NCBI GenBank assembly: GCA_003279455.1
Contig: QCHU01000001.1
Span: 62,001-126,000 of the forward strand
Origin: Prochlorococcus sp. AG-402-G19
GTDB lineage: Bacteria > Cyanobacteriota > Cyanobacteriia > PCC-6307 > Cyanobiaceae
Direction of reading: 5' to 3'
DNA: 64,000 nucleotides
Within the stretch, counting starts at the first letter, position 1. Each line of letters begins with the position of its first letter. A program made the translations under genes and the position numbers. Shown piece after piece: positions 10,537-21,252 of this stretch. The notes under the pieces are model-generated. The model was not told the DNA's origin and ran no database searches. It worked only from the letters and a program-made list of their open reading frames with translations.

Positions 10537-13500
10537 TTATTTAGTATTTATTTGGGAGTTCATTAAATTTAGCCATTCAATCAATTGGTCTAGTAATTTG
10601 TCGCTATCCAATATACCTAGACCTCTTATGGTCACAGTGGAATACCTATCAGCTTTTTTATAGATAAATCTTCCGTGAAGATGATTAGCCAAACCTTTCC
10701 TGAGCACCTTAAAAGCTGGCTCATCCATCATCGTTTCCAGCTCAATATTTGGTTTAGACAATTTAATTCTCGAGAAACCACAACTTTTAGCGATTATCTT
10801 TAACTTCATAACTTCTATTAATGATTCAACTGCCTTTGGTAATGCTCCATATCTATCAATCAAGTTGCTAGCAAATTGAACTAAGGCCTCATTGTTTTCA
10901 CACTGTGTAGCTAACCTATAAGCATTTATTTTTTCGTCTGGATCAGTTATCCAATCACCAGGTATAAAAGCCGTCACAGGTAAATCAATTTGAGTATCGT
11001 CAACTACAGGGATGTCTTGTCCTTGTATTTCGGCGATAGTTTCCTGTAATAATTCCATATACAAATCAAAACCTATGGTTTCCATTTGACCACTTTGTTC
11101 AATACCTAAAATATTTCCAACACCTCTGATTTCCATATCCCTCATTGCTAACTGATAACCGCTTCCTAAATCACTAAATTCTTTTATGGCTTTTAAGCGT
11201 TGTCTTGAAGTCTCAGATAATTTTTCATTGCTTGGGTAAAACAACCATGCGTGTGCTTGTACTCCACTACGTCCTACTCTGCCTCTTAATTGATATAGTT
11301 GTGATAAACCAAATTTATGAGAATCTTCAATTAAAATTGTATTAACTCTAGGAATATCTAATCCACTTTCAACAATCGTTGTACATAACAAAATATCAGC
11401 TTCTCCAGCATTAAAAGCAAGCATCGAGTTCTCTAAAGCTCCTTCTTCCATTTGACCGTGGGCGATTAATAATTTCACATTTGGAATCATTATTTTTAAT
11501 TTTTCAGCTACATCATCTATCCCTTTTATTCGAGGAACGATATAAAATATCTGCCCACCTCTATCAATCTCTTGTGAAATAGCGCTTCTAATAATTTCAT
11601 TATCAAGTGGTGCTAAATGAGTTTTAATTGGTCTCCGTAATGGTGGTGGGGTAGTTATCAAACTCATTTCACGCACACCAGAAAGACTCATATAGAGTGT
11701 TCGTGGTATTGGTGTTGCAGAAAGAGTTAATACATCTACACTTTTTTTTAACTCCTTGATTTTTTCTTTATGATTAACCCCAAATCTTTGTTCTTCATCT
11801 ATAACTAGAAGACCCAAGTCCTTATAAACTAATTTTTTATTTAAGAGCTGATGTGTCCCAACAACAGCATCAATTTTCCCATCTTTCAATCCATTTATAA
11901 TTTGTTTTCTTTCACTAATGGTTTTAAATCTATTTAGTAAAGAAACTCTTATTGGGTAAGGTGCGAAACGATCAGATATAGTTCTCCAGTGTTGTTGCGA
12001 TAATATAGTTGTAGGTGCTAGCAAAGCTATTTGTTTACCTGAACTTATTGCTTTAAATATTGCCCTTATTGCTACCTCAGTCTTACCAAATCCAACATCT
12101 CCGCACACTAATCTATCCATTGGCTTTTCAGTTTCCATATCAGCTTTAACTTGAGCAGTTGCTTTAGCTTGATCTGGCGTTAAAGCATATGGGAATGAAT
12201 CCTCTAATTCACTTTGCCAAGGACCATCATTTGGAAACTTGAATCCTTTTTCTTTACTTCTTTCTGCATATAACTTAATCAGGTCAAGAGCAACTTTTTT
12301 AACAGATTTCTTTGCTTTTTCTTTAATTTTATTCCAATTTGCACCTCCTAGTTTACTGATAGTAGGGCTCTTTGAATTTGAATTTCTATATCTACCTAAA
12401 CTACCAAGTTGATCTGCTGCTACACTTAATTTTCCATCCATATATTTTATTACTAAATAATCTCTAGACTCACCATTGATGTTTAACTTCTGAATATTTT
12501 GAAACAGGCCAATACCATGGTTTCTATGAACGACATAGTCTCCAGGTTTCATTTTATTTGGATCAATTTTTTTACTTTGCGATTGCTTTCTTCTTCTTAT
12601 ATAGCCTGTACTAGAAATATTATTCTGCCCGAAAAATTCCTTATCGGTTAGTAAAGCGATTTTCCATGCTGGAAGATAAAATCCCTCTATTTCACCTTCA
12701 TTAGAATTTTTAATTGCTACCGGTATATTGTCATTCAAAAGACTATTAATACCATTAATATCCTTGTTATTAGGGATAAATTTAGAGATACATTCATGTT
12801 CCTCTAAGAGTGAAACAGCCCGACTTGGTTGCGCTGAAATTATCCAAACAGAATACTTATCTTTGATTAAATCGTTTATTGATAAACTTATTTTTCCATA
12901 TTGATTTGGAAGCCATGGATGGATTTTACTCGAAATGTTAAATACATTAGTTTTGGTTTTAGTATCTTCTAGGTCTGTTATATCAATTCCTTTATAATTA
13001 TTTACTATTTCAAAAATATAATCAAGATTGTTGTGAAGATTTGGTTTAAAAATATTTTTTATTGATTTACTATTTTCTGCAGAATTAATTTCGTCATTAT
13101 AACTATCTTTAACAATTTTAATCCAGGCATTTCCATGAGATAAGCATTGCAACCTTTCTTCAACAACAATAAATGTATTATCATCTAAATAATCTAGTAA
13201 TGAAGAGGGCTTATCAAATGCTACACCTAGATACTTTTTGGCGGATAGTAAAATGTTTGAATTTACTAACTCAGAGTACTCATCATCTTTAAACAGAATT
13301 GATATATCCTTATCGTTTACATTAATCAGCTTATTGATAATTAGTGGGTTAAAACCTGTTGGAGTAATACATACATTATCAATTCTATCTAATGACCTTT
13401 GTGATATTGGATCAAATTCCTTAATCTTATCTAATTGATCACCAAATAACTCCAATCTAATTGGTAATTCACTACTAACTGGATAAATATCAATTATGTC

Positions 13501-14043
13501 TCCACGCCTTGTCCAAGTCCCTTCTTGATCTATATTATTAGTCTTTATATATCCAGATTCACTCAGTCTATTTGACAAAATACTAAGATTTATTTCATCA
13601 CCTACTTTTAATTTTATACACATAGATTTTAGATATTGATAAGAAGGAAGATGCGGTTGCAATGATCTTTCTGTCGCGATAATCGCTATATTCTCATTAT
13701 CTTTCAACTCAAATATATCACTAAGAACTTGTAATTGACCCCAAATTATCTCTGTTGTTACTTGTATAGAGTCATATGGAGATACTTCACTCGTAGGATA
13801 TAAGCATGTTTTACTCCAACCACAATCTTTAATCAATGGAAACCATCTAGTAGCATCTTCTAATGTTGGAACAATTACTAATAATACTTTTGCATCTTTT
13901 TTAGCAAGAGAAGAAGTAATTAAGGCTTTTGCTGTTCGCGATGCTCCTGTTAATATTAATCTTTCTTGTCTATTTGTTCGTTCAATCAACTCGTTTGTTA
14001 ATTGATGACTTTCTAAATAATTAGTAATGGACTCTAAAGACAC
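10537..14043 (-). CDS. mfd: transcription-repair coupling factor
   Basis: 1168 aa; CarD-like KPGDYVVHRNHGIGLF, GDVGFGKTEVA, DEEQRFGV, TLSATPIPRTL, QLRGRVGRS. Confidence 0.97.
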   Translation of the reverse strand: MSLESITNYLESHQLTNELIERTNRQERLILTGASRTAKALITSSLAKKDAKVLLVIVPTLEDATRWFPLIKDCGWSKTCLYPTSEVSPYDSIQVTTEIIWGQLQVLSDIFELKDNENIAIIATERSLQPHLPSYQYLKSMCIKLKVGDEINLSILSNRLSESGYIKTNNIDQEGTWTRRGDIIDIYPVSSELPIRLELFGDQLDKIKEFDPISQRSLDRIDNVCITPTGFNPLIINKLINVNDKDISILFKDDEYSELVNSNILLSAKKYLGVAFDKPSSLLDYLDDNTFIVVEERLQCLSHGNAWIKIVKDSYNDEINSAENSKSIKNIFKPNLHNNLDYIFEIVNNYKGIDITDLEDTKTKTNVFNISSKIHPWLPNQYGKISLSINDLIKDKYSVWIISAQPSRAVSLLEEHECISKFIPNNKDINGINSLLNDNIPVAIKNSNEGEIEGFYLPAWKIALLTDKEFFGQNNISSTGYIRRRKQSQSKKIDPNKMKPGDYVVHRNHGIGLFQNIQKLNINGESRDYLVIKYMDGKLSVAADQLGSLGRYRNSNSKSPTISKLGGANWNKIKEKAKKSVKKVALDLIKLYAERSKEKGFKFPNDGPWQSELEDSFPYALTPDQAKATAQVKADMETEKPMDRLVCGDVGFGKTEVAIRAIFKAISSGKQIALLAPTTILSQQHWRTISDRFAPYPIRVSLLNRFKTISERKQIINGLKDGKIDAVVGTHQLLNKKLVYKDLGLLVIDEEQRFGVNHKEKIKELKKSVDVLTLSATPIPRTLYMSLSGVREMSLITTPPPLRRPIKTHLAPLDNEIIRSAISQEIDRGGQIFYIVPRIKGIDDVAEKLKIMIPNVKLLIAHGQMEEGALENSMLAFNAGEADILLCTTIVESGLDIPRVNTILIEDSHKFGLSQLYQLRGRVGRSGVQAHAWLFYPSNEKLSETSRQRLKAIKEFSDLGSGYQLAMRDMEIRGVGNILGIEQSGQMETIGFDLYMELLQETIAEIQGQDIPVVDDTQIDLPVTAFIPGDWITDPDEKINAYRLATQCENNEALVQFASNLIDRYGALPKAVESLIEVMKLKIIAKSCGFSRIKLSKPNIELETMMDEPAFKVLRKGLANHLHGRFIYKKADRYSTVTIRGLGILDSDKLLDQLIEWLNLMNSQINTK

Positions 14044-14106
14044 TATTTCTTTTTTACATATCTAATATACATAAGCTTAACATTTTTCCTGTCTTAATGA
14101 GAAAAT

Positions 14107-14775
14107 CTAATGATTTTGATATTCATTTCGAATTGATTTTAACTTTTCAACGAATGATATTAATTGATCTTCATTAAGATCCTTCCTGGTTGACACATTA
14201 AATTCCTTTAGTAAATAATCTCTTCCCTGTATATTATCCCATGATAAATCTCTAAGGATATTGTCAGACTCTCGTATTAATCTATTAATATTTTCTCTTG
14301 CAAAATCAGAATGACTTGGTTTATTTAACTTTTTTAATAAACTTAAATACTCTACAATATCGTTATAATTAGTTATCTTGTTCCGATTATTATAACCAAA
14401 GCTTTTCTCTAAAAAATTAATTTCATCATCTCTAGACCATTTCAGTCGTTCAATTTCTGCATCTATCGCTGTTAATTCATTACTCCAATCACTAGGTACT
14501 TGTGTAATATTAGTCTTTTCTAGTTTATTACTATTAGGTAATTCTACTTTCAATGAAGAGCTAATTAAGTTTTCATTATTACTCTTTGAAGTTGCTTCCT
14601 TAGGTGATTTTGTATTTAATCTTTTATATAACCTAGATATTGCCTTATCCTCAGCATCTTGAGCTGTTAACCCCTCTGCTATTGCACTTCCAAGACTTTT
14701 GTCACTTACCCAACCAGACACTTTAACAATAGCTTTATTCTCAGAAGAGTGGCATAGTCTCGATTCAATTCTCAT
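14107..14775 (-). CDS. conserved hypothetical protein
   Basis: 222 aa ORF in a coherent gene slot; N-terminal VKVSGWVSDKSLGSAIAEGLTAQDAEDKAISRL. Confidence 0.65.
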   Translation of the reverse strand: MRIESRLCHSSENKAIVKVSGWVSDKSLGSAIAEGLTAQDAEDKAISRLYKRLNTKSPKEATSKSNNENLISSSLKVELPNSNKLEKTNITQVPSDWSNELTAIDAEIERLKWSRDDEINFLEKSFGYNNRNKITNYNDIVEYLSLLKKLNKPSHSDFARENINRLIRESDNILRDLSWDNIQGRDYLLKEFNVSTRKDLNEDQLISFVEKLKSIRNEYQNH

Positions 14776-14859
14776 AACCCTTTTGAAATAGCACTAATTA
14801 GAATTATTAGAGTTAACATATAGCAAACAGACAGTGTAAATAGCTTTTTTTGTAATTTA

Positions 14860-15582
14860 ATGGATTCAGCATCACTCAGATCATTAACTCCGTTACTTGA
14901 TGGTATCGATAGATGGGTTGAACTAGCACCACTTTTGCCAATTATAATCTCGTTAGAGCTTGTACTATCTGCTGATAATGCTGTCGCACTGGCATCCATA
15001 ACTAAAAAACTAAATAATATTGATCTTCAACAAAAGGCATTGAATATTGGCATATTTATTGCTTTATTATTAAGAATAGTTGTAATACTTACTGCACAAT
15101 TCTTTTTGAATTTTTGGCCGGTCAAGTTAATTGGTGGTATTTATTTAATTTCACTATCAATTTCTAAATTTATTTATATAAACAATAATTCTTCAATTGA
15201 CAGTGAAATAGATAACAATCACAAATCAAAAAGTTCATTATTTAAGGTTATTATTTTATTGGCTGTAACTGATTTAGCATTTTCAATAGACAGTATTACG
15301 GCAGCAGTAGCTATAAGTGACCAATTTCTTTTGGTCATCACAGGAGCAATTATTGGAGTTATAGCATTACGTTTTACTTCAGGACTATTCATCAAATGGC
15401 TAGAGATATATGTAAATTTAGAAAAAGCTGGTTATATTGCAGTTGGTATTATTGGATTAAAGTTAATTATTCAATTGATATTATACAAGTTAGTAATACC
15501 TGAATATTTATTCTTCTTAGGCATGCTATGCCTTTTTCTTTGGGGTTTCTCAATTAAACAAATTGATATTGATAAAATTTAG
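14860..15582 (+). CDS. TerC-family integral membrane protein
   Basis: [17 protein letters not shown] ... [24 protein letters not shown]: duplicated TerC acidic motifs. Confidence 0.9.
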   Translation: MDSASLRSLTPLLDGIDRWVELAPLLPIIISLELVLSADNAVALASITKKLNNIDLQQKALNIGIFIALLLRIVVILTAQFFLNFWPVKLIGGIYLISLSISKFIYINNNSSIDSEIDNNHKSKSSLFKVIILLAVTDLAFSIDSITAAVAISDQFLLVITGAIIGVIALRFTSGLFIKWLEIYVNLEKAGYIAVGIIGLKLIIQLILYKLVIPEYLFFLGMLCLFLWGFSIKQIDIDKI

Positions 15583-16589
15583 TTACCTAATATATTGTTA
15601 ACTTCCAGACCAGCCTGAATTGATAAAGTGTAGCTATCTGTAGGCCTTTTACCTTCTAGTTGAGCACTATTAACTTGTATTGCATAATCATTAGTACATA
15701 TGTTTAGTCCATTTTTATTATTTATCATAATAATTTGTCCAGGAATATTATTTTCTACTAATACATTGTCTGTATTGTTTGAATCTTGTATTTTTTTATA
15801 ATTAAGAGCTTTATTTGCCTCTAATATTTTAATTCTTTTACCATTGTATAGAGTATAAGCGTTGGGATATAGTCCTCGAATTTTCTTTATAATTGTCCTA
15901 GCATTTTGATTCCAGTCAATTAAATAGTCTTCTTTTTTTATTTGTCTGGCATAAGTCGGGCTTACATCTAATGATGATTGTTCAACAGCGCCTAATTCTT
16001 CTAACATTCTAAATTTATTTAAACTTAAGTTTAGACTTAATCTATTTAAAAATTTAACTAATAAGTTTGATGAGATATTAGATAGTCTATTAGTAAGTAT
16101 CTCAAGATTATCTGAATAATTTATAATAGTAGACTCTTGTGAAACAACTGGACCTGTATCTAAGCCCTCTTCCATCGACATAATACATATACCTGTCTTT
16201 TCATCATCATTGATAATACTCCACTGAATTGGAGCTGCTCCTCTCCATAAGGGCAACAATGAGGCATGACTGTTCCAACATCCAAGTTTTGGAACATCTA
16301 AAACTTCTTTTGGAAGAATCTGACCAAAAGCTACAACAATATAAACATCAGCGTTCAAACTTATGAGTAGGTCCTTTGTTTTATGATCATTTCTTATTGA
16401 TTGAGTAGTTAGTACACGTATACCTAAATCTATTGCTGCTTGTTTTACCGGTGATGGAGTCAATTTTTTTCCTCTACCACGCTTTCTATCTGGTTGTGTA
16501 ACTACGGCAATAACTTCATATCCAGCATTTACTATTGTTACTAAATTTTCAGCAGAATATTTTGGTGTTCCCCAAAAAATTATCTTCAC
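15579..16589 (-). CDS. fmt: methionyl-tRNA formyltransferase
   Basis: [56 protein letters not shown]. Confidence 0.97.
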   Translation of the reverse strand: MKIIFWGTPKYSAENLVTIVNAGYEVIAVVTQPDRKRGRGKKLTPSPVKQAAIDLGIRVLTTQSIRNDHKTKDLLISLNADVYIVVAFGQILPKEVLDVPKLGCWNSHASLLPLWRGAAPIQWSIINDDEKTGICIMSMEEGLDTGPVVSQESTIINYSDNLEILTNRLSNISSNLLVKFLNRLSLNLSLNKFRMLEELGAVEQSSLDVSPTYARQIKKEDYLIDWNQNARTIIKKIRGLYPNAYTLYNGKRIKILEANKALNYKKIQDSNNTDNVLVENNIPGQIIMINNKNGLNICTNDYAIQVNSAQLEGKRPTDSYTLSIQAGLEVNNILGN

Positions 16590-17986
16590 GCTTCACCAGT
16601 TATTGACATGTTTTCAACCCAAACATGGGGGCTGATCCCTTGATGGGTAACGATCTCTTCATTTTCAATTTTCACAATACTCTTAAGAACTTTTAAGATA
16701 TCCCCTGCAATAGTTGCAGCTTCAATTGATGTCTTCTTACCATCATTAACAATCCAACCATCAAATGGTAGAGAGAACGAACCTTGACTAGCTTTAACTC
16801 CTGAATGTAGGGCCGATAGTTCATCAATTAGTACATATTCTTTGAGTGTATTTTTAATACTTAGACTTTCATCTTTATCCAGTTTATTTTGACTTTTACT
16901 TACAACCAGCCAATCTGGAGAAACCGATACTTTTGCTCCTAATCCTGCATGACCTGTCGGTTTAACACCAAATTTTCGTGCTGTCGCTTCTGAATGAATT
17001 AAATTAGACAATATACCATCAGTAACTAAGTTTATGTTTTGTGTAGGAGTTCCTTCACCATCAAAACTAAATGCACCTACATTTTCAGGGTGAAGGCCTT
17101 CGTCACTTATATTTAAATTAGAAACTGAAATTTGTTCACCTATTGATTCTTCGTTCATTAAACTGAGACCATCAATAATAGATCTCGCATTGAACATTGA
17201 ACTAAAGGCACTTATCAGTTGAAGGAATGCATCAGGAGTGAAGCAAATAAGATACTTATTTGTCTCAATAGATTTGTAGTTTAAATGACTAATTAACTTT
17301 TCTGATGTTTCATTTATACAGGAATCTATATCAAGTTCTTCTAAATTAGAATTAATTCTAATACCACCTGCACTTCTTGGCTTTTTGTTTTCTTCCTCGG
17401 CCTTTGCATACAAATATATAGATGATTGTGTTAGTTTCATATGTCTATTCGCACCATCACTATTTATATATATCCTTTCCATATAAGATTCATTTAGTCC
17501 ATTATATGGAACAGATTTAATTGACTTATGAGTATCGATTAATTGTTTCTCTGATTTTTTAAGAATATTAAGTAAATGATCTATTGTATGAGATTTCGAA
17601 ACTTTTTGTTTTATATATTTTAATTCTGTTTTGGCTAATGGAGAGAATTCTGGAGATTCATTTTCATTGCCGAAAACGCTAGCTTCTATTGCTCCACTCA
17701 GTGCTTTTTTTATGCCTTCACTCGTTAAGTCAGAAGTACTAGTGATACCCACTTGATTTTTTTTATTCCATACTCTTATTGTCATTGAGTTTCGTTGAGA
17801 ACCTTTGAGTTGTTTAGCATTACCTTGCTGAACTTGAACAGAAACATCTCTACTTAATGATGCTCCCATATCCCATTTTTCAATTGCTGAATGTTGAATA
17901 TGTTCTTCTAAAATATTTTTTAATAATTGAGGATCTAATTCAGTTCCTTGTTGACTAGTAAATATTTTGTTCATTTTAACGTCCAC
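16586..17986 (-). CDS. tldE: TldE/PmbA family metalloprotease partner
   Basis: TldD/PmbA fold without HEXXXH; adjacent to and overlapping tldD. Confidence 0.88.
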   Translation of the reverse strand: MDVKMNKIFTSQQGTELDPQLLKNILEEHIQHSAIEKWDMGASLSRDVSVQVQQGNAKQLKGSQRNSMTIRVWNKKNQVGITSTSDLTSEGIKKALSGAIEASVFGNENESPEFSPLAKTELKYIKQKVSKSHTIDHLLNILKKSEKQLIDTHKSIKSVPYNGLNESYMERIYINSDGANRHMKLTQSSIYLYAKAEEENKKPRSAGGIRINSNLEELDIDSCINETSEKLISHLNYKSIETNKYLICFTPDAFLQLISAFSSMFNARSIIDGLSLMNEESIGEQISVSNLNISDEGLHPENVGAFSFDGEGTPTQNINLVTDGILSNLIHSEATARKFGVKPTGHAGLGAKVSVSPDWLVVSKSQNKLDKDESLSIKNTLKEYVLIDELSALHSGVKASQGSFSLPFDGWIVNDGKKTSIEAATIAGDILKVLKSIVKIENEEIVTHQGISPHVWVENMSITGEA

Positions 17987-19421
17987 CTACGGTTATTGAA
18001 TCTACTTTTATATGAGGTTGCCCTACAGTAACGTTTATGCTTCCACTAACAGATCCACAAAAACCCGCTGCAAGATCAAGATCATTTGCACACATTGATA
18101 TCCTTGGAAGTATTTCTTTAGCCTCACCAATTAATGTGGCTCCCTTAACTGGCTGGTCTAGTTTTCCATTTTTTATTAAATAGCCTTCGTCAACTGAGAA
18201 GTTGAATTGACCAGTGGGGCCTACACTTCCTCCACCCATAGATTTACAGTAAAGACCATTATCAACACTTTTAATTAATTCTTCAGGAGTATAATTGCCT
18301 TGTTTAATGTATGTATTTCTCATGCGACTTGCTGCAGCAAATGAGAAATTTTGTCTCCTACCACTACCTGTTCTAGGATGACCTGTCCTCAGACAGCCTG
18401 CTCTGTCAGAAAGAAATCTTTTTAATATTCCATTTTCTATAAGTAAAGTATTTTGTGGTTCCATTCCTTCATCATCCATAGATAGTGAACCAAATGCATG
18501 ATTTGAAAGTCCTTCATCTACAGCACTTACAGCCTTATGTGCTATTGGTTTGTTAATTGAATCATGAAATGGGGATGTTCCTCTTTCAAGCTGAGTAGTT
18601 TCAAGAAGATGACCACAAGCTTCATGGAATATGACACCGCCAAATTTATTAGCAAGGACAACAGGCATTTGACCTGCATCGACATAATCAGCATAGAGCA
18701 TTTTCTGAGCACTCTCGTTAATTTCATCGGCACTTTCACCGATATTCCAATTTCTTAAATCGTCTGGGTTACTTGAACTTCCATACCTTCTAGCTGAAGT
18801 AGATCTGCTTTTATCTTTTTGTGCAATTACATTCATACCAACTGTTTGATGAAGACGAATATCTCTAGCAAAAACACCATCAGAAGCGGCAACTAAAACT
18901 TCTTGCCAATTTCTTGAATAGCTAGCTCTTCTCACCTGTAGATTTTTATTTTTAGCCGAGAGGGTATTAGTAGCATCTATCAATTTGATAGTTAATTCAT
19001 CGAGGCCTGGAGAGTGAGTTAACCAATTATTCTTTTTTGACCCATAATCCTTCAAATTTGCTAAGCCAGCGAATCTAAAATTATTGATTGATCCAGAGAC
19101 GAGGCCTAGCATCCCCAAAGCTTGATTAAGAGCATAAAGAAGCCCAGCCTTGGATAAATCATTAGTGCTAACAAAACCATCTTTTTTTCCAAGAAATACC
19201 CTAATACCAGCCCCAATGCCAAATGATGGGCTTACATTAGAAATATCTTCTTGTTCGGCTAAAAGAGAAAGGTTATCTGATTTTTCAAGAAAGATTTCTA
19301 CAAGGTCAGCTCCAGCTGCTTTTCCAATAGATAATAATTCTTCAATTTGTGGTTTTAATGTTGCATCAAATGTATGAAATAACAAATTTTCACTTTGCTT
19401 AGATAGTAATGAGTTAGTCAA
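17976..19421 (-). CDS. tldD: TldD family metalloprotease
   Basis: GGVIFHEACGHLLE zinc motif (HEXXXH), SMDDEGM, GSVSGSINVTVGQP. Confidence 0.93.
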   Translation of the reverse strand: MTNSLLSKQSENLLFHTFDATLKPQIEELLSIGKAAGADLVEIFLEKSDNLSLLAEQEDISNVSPSFGIGAGIRVFLGKKDGFVSTNDLSKAGLLYALNQALGMLGLVSGSINNFRFAGLANLKDYGSKKNNWLTHSPGLDELTIKLIDATNTLSAKNKNLQVRRASYSRNWQEVLVAASDGVFARDIRLHQTVGMNVIAQKDKSRSTSARRYGSSSNPDDLRNWNIGESADEINESAQKMLYADYVDAGQMPVVLANKFGGVIFHEACGHLLETTQLERGTSPFHDSINKPIAHKAVSAVDEGLSNHAFGSLSMDDEGMEPQNTLLIENGILKRFLSDRAGCLRTGHPRTGSGRRQNFSFAAASRMRNTYIKQGNYTPEELIKSVDNGLYCKSMGGGSVGPTGQFNFSVDEGYLIKNGKLDQPVKGATLIGEAKEILPRISMCANDLDLAAGFCGSVSGSINVTVGQPHIKVDSITVGGR

Positions 19422-19553
19422 TTTTTTTTATCTTATTATGGCATTTTGAAGGCTTAACTGTGTATTTGAATACTATTTAGACATATTTTTTGTTATTATC
19501 TATGAATCAAAACTATAAAATGAATTAAAATTAGAAAATATCGAAATTATAAT

Positions 19554-20030
19554 TCAGTTTGCTCCTATCCATTTTTGACCATTTAATCTTTGAAGAACCC
19601 TAGAAATCAATAAAGGTAATGTAGTCTTCTTTTCATCAATCAAGAAGGATTCAACAATGCCTGGAGGTGAATTTGATTCAGCTAATAATATAGTCTTATC
19701 TGAAGTAATTATTTCTTTATTAAAACAAAGCCAAAATCTTCTTTGCTCAGAGATTTCACAGATTACCATCCAACAATTACCTCCTACAACTGGTCGTTTA
19801 CCCTCTATTAGTTTTATATCAATAACAGAGATACCTTTACATTCAATAGATGTCTTTAATCCAGGTATTAAATGGCTATTTATAAACTCTTTAAAGGGTT
19901 TATCCTCGAGTTTTGGTGGCTTTACAGGTTTTTTAACAGTTGATTGAGTTTCTAAATTTGATACAGGTGCTGATACGGCATTAGTTACTTCTTTGTTTGA
20001 TTCAATTTTTGATTGGTTTTTGTTTTCCAT
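19554..20030 (-). CDS. DUF2996 family protein
   Basis: 158 aa; charged/Pro-rich N-terminus then KPFKEFINSHLIPGLKTS...CWMVICEISEQRRFWLCFNKEIITSDKTILLAE. Confidence 0.7.
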   Translation of the reverse strand: MENKNQSKIESNKEVTNAVSAPVSNLETQSTVKKPVKPPKLEDKPFKEFINSHLIPGLKTSIECKGISVIDIKLIEGKRPVVGGNCWMVICEISEQRRFWLCFNKEIITSDKTILLAESNSPPGIVESFLIDEKKTTLPLLISRVLQRLNGQKWIGAN

Positions 20031-20099
20031 AAAATCATATTAGCAAAGTTGTAAAGATGTTTGTTGAGTTATTTTTGATTAAAAATATTTTATTGTTGT

Positions 20100-20642
20100 T
20101 TACCAGTTTGAAAACGAATCATCATTCCAGTCAGAAGAAGTTTGCGAATCTTGATTATAAGATTCATTTTTTTCATCTCGTTCAAAATATGACTGTTTAT
20201 AATCATTTTCTTTTTCATATTTAGTACTATCATTTATATCATCTTCATTATAACGTTCTGTCTTTCCAATCACTCTGAATTGAGCATTAACTGTAGGAGC
20301 TGGATCATTAATATCTCTCTCAATTAATGTTTTTTCATCAGACACTCTAAGATATGAATCATTATATTTACTGGTTTCTTCATTAATATCTTCATACTTA
20401 TACCTTAGAGATTTGTTGCTTTTTATTCTATTAATATTAGCTACCTTAGTTGTTATTATATATGAGAGTATGAAGCCAATTCCTGTCGATCCTGCAATAT
20501 ATGTACCCAGTGTATATGATGGAGTATTCCAAATTAGGATTCTTAACTTTGTGTTTTCTTTCTGGTTAATAATATTTAAAAATATTATTAATACTATGGT
20601 TGATACAAATGGTAGGGCTTTAATTAAAAAATTTAATTTCAT
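20100..20642 (-). CDS. LapA-domain-like membrane protein with long hydrophilic tail
   Basis: Two N-terminal TM helices (FVSTIVLIIFLNII; GTYIAGSTGIGFILSYIIT) and an Asn/Asp/Glu/Ser-rich tail. Confidence 0.6.
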   Translation of the reverse strand: MKLNFLIKALPFVSTIVLIIFLNIINQKENTKLRILIWNTPSYTLGTYIAGSTGIGFILSYIITTKVANINRIKSNKSLRYKYEDINEETSKYNDSYLRVSDEKTLIERDINDPAPTVNAQFRVIGKTERYNEDDINDSTKYEKENDYKQSYFERDEKNESYNQDSQTSSDWNDDSFSNW

Positions 20643-21247
20643 TTATTAGATCCACTCCATCTTTTTATGTGTTTTAAGTCCTCACCAAGAGAATCAAACA
20701 ATCTAACTACAATAAAATCTATTAAATCATCAAGAGTTTTTGGGTTTGTATACCATGCGGGGATTGGTGGCACAATTAAAGCACCTGCAGTAGCTAAACG
20801 TTTAATGTTTTCTATATGAATTAGATTTAATGGGGATTCTCTTGGAGAAATAATTAATGGTCTGTTTTCCTTTAAGTGAACATCGGCACATCTCTCAATT
20901 AAATCTAAAGAAAAACCAGATGCAATTCTTCCTAATGTTCCCATTGAACATGGAACAATTACCATCCCCTTTGTTTTGTGACTTCCGCTTGCTATTGAGG
21001 CTGCATGATCATTCCATCTATAACATTTTAAATTTCCTGATGTAACACCAAATAGATTCCTCCAATAATCAGCTTGAGCTTTTGGTTCTACTGGAATATT
21101 TATATTACGTTCACTTTTAGCAACTTCATATGCGCCTTTACTGAGTATTAAATCTACAGATTGATTATTTTCTAACAATAATTGAATTGAGCGCTCCCCT
21201 ATTTGCATAGCTGAGGCTCCTGTAATTGCAATTACTATACTATTCAT
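20639..21247 (-). CDS. ubiX: flavin prenyltransferase
   Basis: VIAITGASAMQIGERSIQLL, VIVPCSMGTLGRIASG, GALIVPPIPAWYTNPKTLDDLIDFIVVR. Confidence 0.94.
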   Translation of the reverse strand: MNSIVIAITGASAMQIGERSIQLLLENNQSVDLILSKGAYEVAKSERNINIPVEPKAQADYWRNLFGVTSGNLKCYRWNDHAASIASGSHKTKGMVIVPCSMGTLGRIASGFSLDLIERCADVHLKENRPLIISPRESPLNLIHIENIKRLATAGALIVPPIPAWYTNPKTLDDLIDFIVVRLFDSLGEDLKHIKRWSGSNK

Positions 21248-21252
21248 TAATT

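Noticed and set aside
14772-14999. 75-aa minus-strand ORF overlapping the TerC gene start
   Set aside because: Lies antisense to the well-supported TerC N-terminus; shadow ORF.
16586-19421. TldE lacking HEXXXH next to TldD, as a possible pseudo-protease
   Set aside because: This is the established TldD/TldE heterodimer arrangement; TldE normally lacks the zinc motif.
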